Source of the DNA: a bacterium Ga0077546
GTDB taxonomy: Bacteria > Cyanobacteriota > Vampirovibrionia > Obscuribacterales > Obscuribacteraceae
Length of the DNA stretch: 5,900 nt
Direction: 5' to 3'
NCBI GenBank assembly: GCA_001464165.1
Contig: LNEX01000292.1
Span: 1-5,900 of the forward strand
Shown here piece by piece: positions 4,906 through 5,900 of the stretch; position 1 is the stretch's first letter; each line of letters opens with the position of its first letter. A program made the translations under genes and the position numbers. The notes below the pieces were generated by a model. The model did no database searches and was not told the origin of the DNA. It was given only the letters and a program-made list of their open reading frames with translations.

Positions 4906-5355
4906 CTAAGCTTTCAGCATCTGTTTTTCCCATTGTTCTAAGCTTTCTAAAACCTGGGCCTTGAGTTGCTCTGGATTATTCTGGACGCGTTCGAATATCA
5001 ATTTCATTTCTTTTGTTTCTGGCAAATAGGCTGCTCCCCATTTGACAATTTCTACTAAAATTGGCATTAGATCTTTGCCTTTGCTGGTCAGGTAGTAGAG
5101 TTTGCGTGACTTGTTTTCTGGGTGGGTAATTTCGCCAACTAGGCCTTCGTTGCGTAATTTTTTGAGGCGGTCCGCCAATATGTTTGTCGCTATGTTTTCT
5201 GGGCTGGCGAGAAATTCTTTGTATTCATGTTTGTTGAAGAATAGGAGATCTCTGACGAGCAAAAGTGTCCAGCGGTCGCCAATGATCTCGAGCACGTTGC
5301 TGACCACGCAAGGAGATCTCTGAATCGATTTGGTTGTCGCTGATTTCGTAGTCAT
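4906..5355 (-). CDS. HxlR-family winged-helix transcriptional regulator
   Basis: The 149-residue protein has the full HxlR core: CVVSNVLEIIGDRWTLLLVRDL (16-37), the recognition part NIATNILADRLKKLRNEGLV (54-73), the wing ending YYLTSKGKDLMPIL (87-100) and the closing helix IVKWGAAY (103-110). HxlR proteins bind DNA as dimers, usually repress or activate a divergent gene, and some sense electrophiles or oxidants through a conserved N-terminal cysteine; Cys16 is at that position. A C-terminal extension of about 38 residues is charged and helical, possibly for dimerisation. The gene is divergent from the DinB-like gene, with two matching operators between them, so autoregulation and control of that gene are likely. 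The ATG at 5355 has no ribosome-binding site but lies 9 bases after a good -10 box, which suggests a leaderless mRNA. The signal is unknown. Confidence 0.92.
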   Translation of the reverse strand: MTTKSATTKSIQRSPCVVSNVLEIIGDRWTLLLVRDLLFFNKHEYKEFLASPENIATNILADRLKKLRNEGLVGEITHPENKSRKLYYLTSKGKDLMPILVEIVKWGAAYLPETKEMKLIFERVQNNPEQLKAQVLESLEQWEKQMLKA

Positions 5356-5364
5356 TGCTTTGCT

Positions 5365-5393
5365 ATTTTAGCATCTACTTGCAAAACGCAAGC
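5365..5393 (-). promoter_or_regulatory. hxlR-gene promoter, giving a leaderless mRNA
   Basis: TAAAAT at 5365-5370 (minus strand) matches the -10 box at 5/6. The -35 position at 5388-5393 falls on GCTTGC, inside the first operator. The predicted start at about 5358 is only three bases before the ATG at 5355, which agrees with the missing ribosome-binding site. Confidence 0.45.
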
Positions 5394-5394
5394 G
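5373..5394. promoter_or_regulatory. Operator 1, CTTGC-N5-GCAAG palindrome
   Basis: CTTGC (5378-5382) and GCAAG (5388-5392) form a perfect 5-bp inverted repeat around AAAAC. The 22-base unit matches operator 2 at 18 positions, all four differences being transitions. It covers the -35 box of the plus-strand promoter and the -35 position of the hxlR promoter. An adjoining 10-base palindrome, CAAGCGCTTG (5389-5398), shares its right arm. A dimeric HxlR protein is the likely ligand. Confidence 0.65.
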
Positions 5395-5407
5395 CTTGTT
5401 GTAGTAT
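5379..5407 (+). promoter_or_regulatory. Promoter of the DinB-like gene
   Basis: TTGCAA (5379-5384) and TAGTAT (5402-5407) have a 17-base spacer, each matching the consensus at 4/6. The predicted start near 5414 falls within operator 2, and the -35 box lies within operator 1, so a bound regulator would block it. Confidence 0.5.
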
Positions 5408-5427
5408 CTGCTTGCGAAATGCAAGTG
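5406..5427. promoter_or_regulatory. Operator 2, CTTGC-N5-GCAAG palindrome
   Basis: CTTGC (5411-5415) and GCAAG (5421-5425) flank GAAAT. The centre is 33 bases from that of operator 1, about three helical turns, so both dimers would sit on the same face of the DNA. It covers the predicted transcription start of the DinB-like gene. Confidence 0.65.
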
Positions 5428-5448
5428 GTTTTTTTGGGAGGGTTGAGA

Positions 5449-5900
5449 ATGGACGCTGCGGTAGAACCAGATTCATTAGAACCAGGGTCGGATTATGCTA
5501 AATCGGCAGTTCCCAAAATGGCTATGCCAAAATTAGCTAAACCTGGGGCCGGTCTGCCCCTTATTGAATGGGCTGTGGCCAAGTACATAATATTTCCCCA
5601 GCGTTTTAAAAATTCGAGCAAAGAAAAAGCACTTTCTGATTTTGCTGAGCAGTCTGACAAGATACTGAAGTTGGCCCAAGGGCTAAGCTCTGAACAGCTT
5701 ATTGAAAGGCGTTTAATAGCTCGCTTGCGCGGCCTAGAAGACAGTTCGCGCTACTGGTCAGTAGCGATGACCCTAGACCATCTAACAATAGTGGGAAACT
5801 TGATGTGTCATGCCGTAGTTGAATTGTCTAAGGGCAATAATGGTCTCAAAGTTGTGGGCACAGCTGAAGTGAAGCCAGGTGCTGCTGCTGATGCTGCTCT
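5449..5900 (+). CDS. DinB-like four-helix-bundle protein, 5' part only
   Basis: The first 150 codons are present and the frame runs off the window. The ATG at 5449 has GGGAGGG (5436-5442) six bases upstream. After a low-complexity N-terminal stretch rich in Ala, Pro and Lys (1-35) come helices with the DinB-like outline: LSSEQLIERRLIARLRGLEDSSRYWSVAMTLDHL spans 79-112, containing the conserved R-x-WS-x-x-M-x-x-x-HL pattern with His111 at the usual first metal ligand, and AVVELSKG at 122-129. DinB/YfiT-like proteins are small metal-binding helical bundles, some of them thiol-dependent transferases (bacillithiol or mycothiol), others of unknown role. Control by an HxlR regulator with an N-terminal cysteine would fit a stress or detoxification response, but this is inference. 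The second and third metal ligands would lie beyond the window, so activity cannot be judged. Confidence 0.8.
   Translation, partial: MDAAVEPDSLEPGSDYAKSAVPKMAMPKLAKPGAGLPLIEWAVAKYIIFPQRFKNSSKEKALSDFAEQSDKILKLAQGLSSEQLIERRLIARLRGLEDSSRYWSVAMTLDHLTIVGNLMCHAVVELSKGNNGLKVVGTAEVKPGAAADAA

Overview
This is a bacterial chromosomal window with gene-sized coding units, Shine-Dalgarno sites, sigma70-like promoters and a Ser/Thr-kinase remnant. No ribosomal marker is present, so lineage is a guess. The mix (a PlcP/LpxH-type phosphoesterase beside a GT4 glycosyltransferase, Hanks-type kinase debris, tandem small GIY-YIG-like proteins) would fit a Gram-negative or cyanobacteria-related environmental lineage such as Obscuribacterales (Melainabacteria), with low confidence. 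All genes but one read on the minus strand; a DinB-like gene at the right edge reads on the plus strand.

Layout. Positions 1-561 (minus) hold the N-terminal part of an unrecognised secreted protein. About 400 bases without a gene follow, carrying short repeats. From 2915 down to 959 (minus) lies a two-gene unit: a metallophosphoesterase of the PlcP/LpxH type, then a GT4 glycosyltransferase 85 bases downstream. This pairing is known from phospholipid-to-glycolipid remodelling under phosphate limitation. The interval 2929-3485 has no conventional gene. It holds a plus-strand promoter-like sequence, an ideal ribosome-binding site in front of a 7-codon ORF with two adjacent Trp codons, two hairpins, a perfect 15-bp stem-loop, and a 51-base stretch whose minus-strand transcript has no G (rut-like).

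From 4149 down to 3486 (minus) two small coupled genes encode diverged paralogues with a GIY-YIG-like outline but without its catalytic residues. From 4878 to 4271 (minus) lies a broken Ser/Thr kinase gene: its glycine-rich loop is joined directly to the end of the activation segment, so the catalytic core is missing, and the N-terminus is out of frame. At 4906-5355 (minus) is an HxlR-family regulator, divergent from a DinB-like gene starting at 5449 (plus). The shared 93-base control region has two near-identical palindromic operators placed over the promoter elements, so the HxlR protein probably controls both itself and the DinB-like gene.

Functional reading: one membrane-lipid remodelling unit, one HxlR switch with its likely target, and between them accessory small genes and gene debris.
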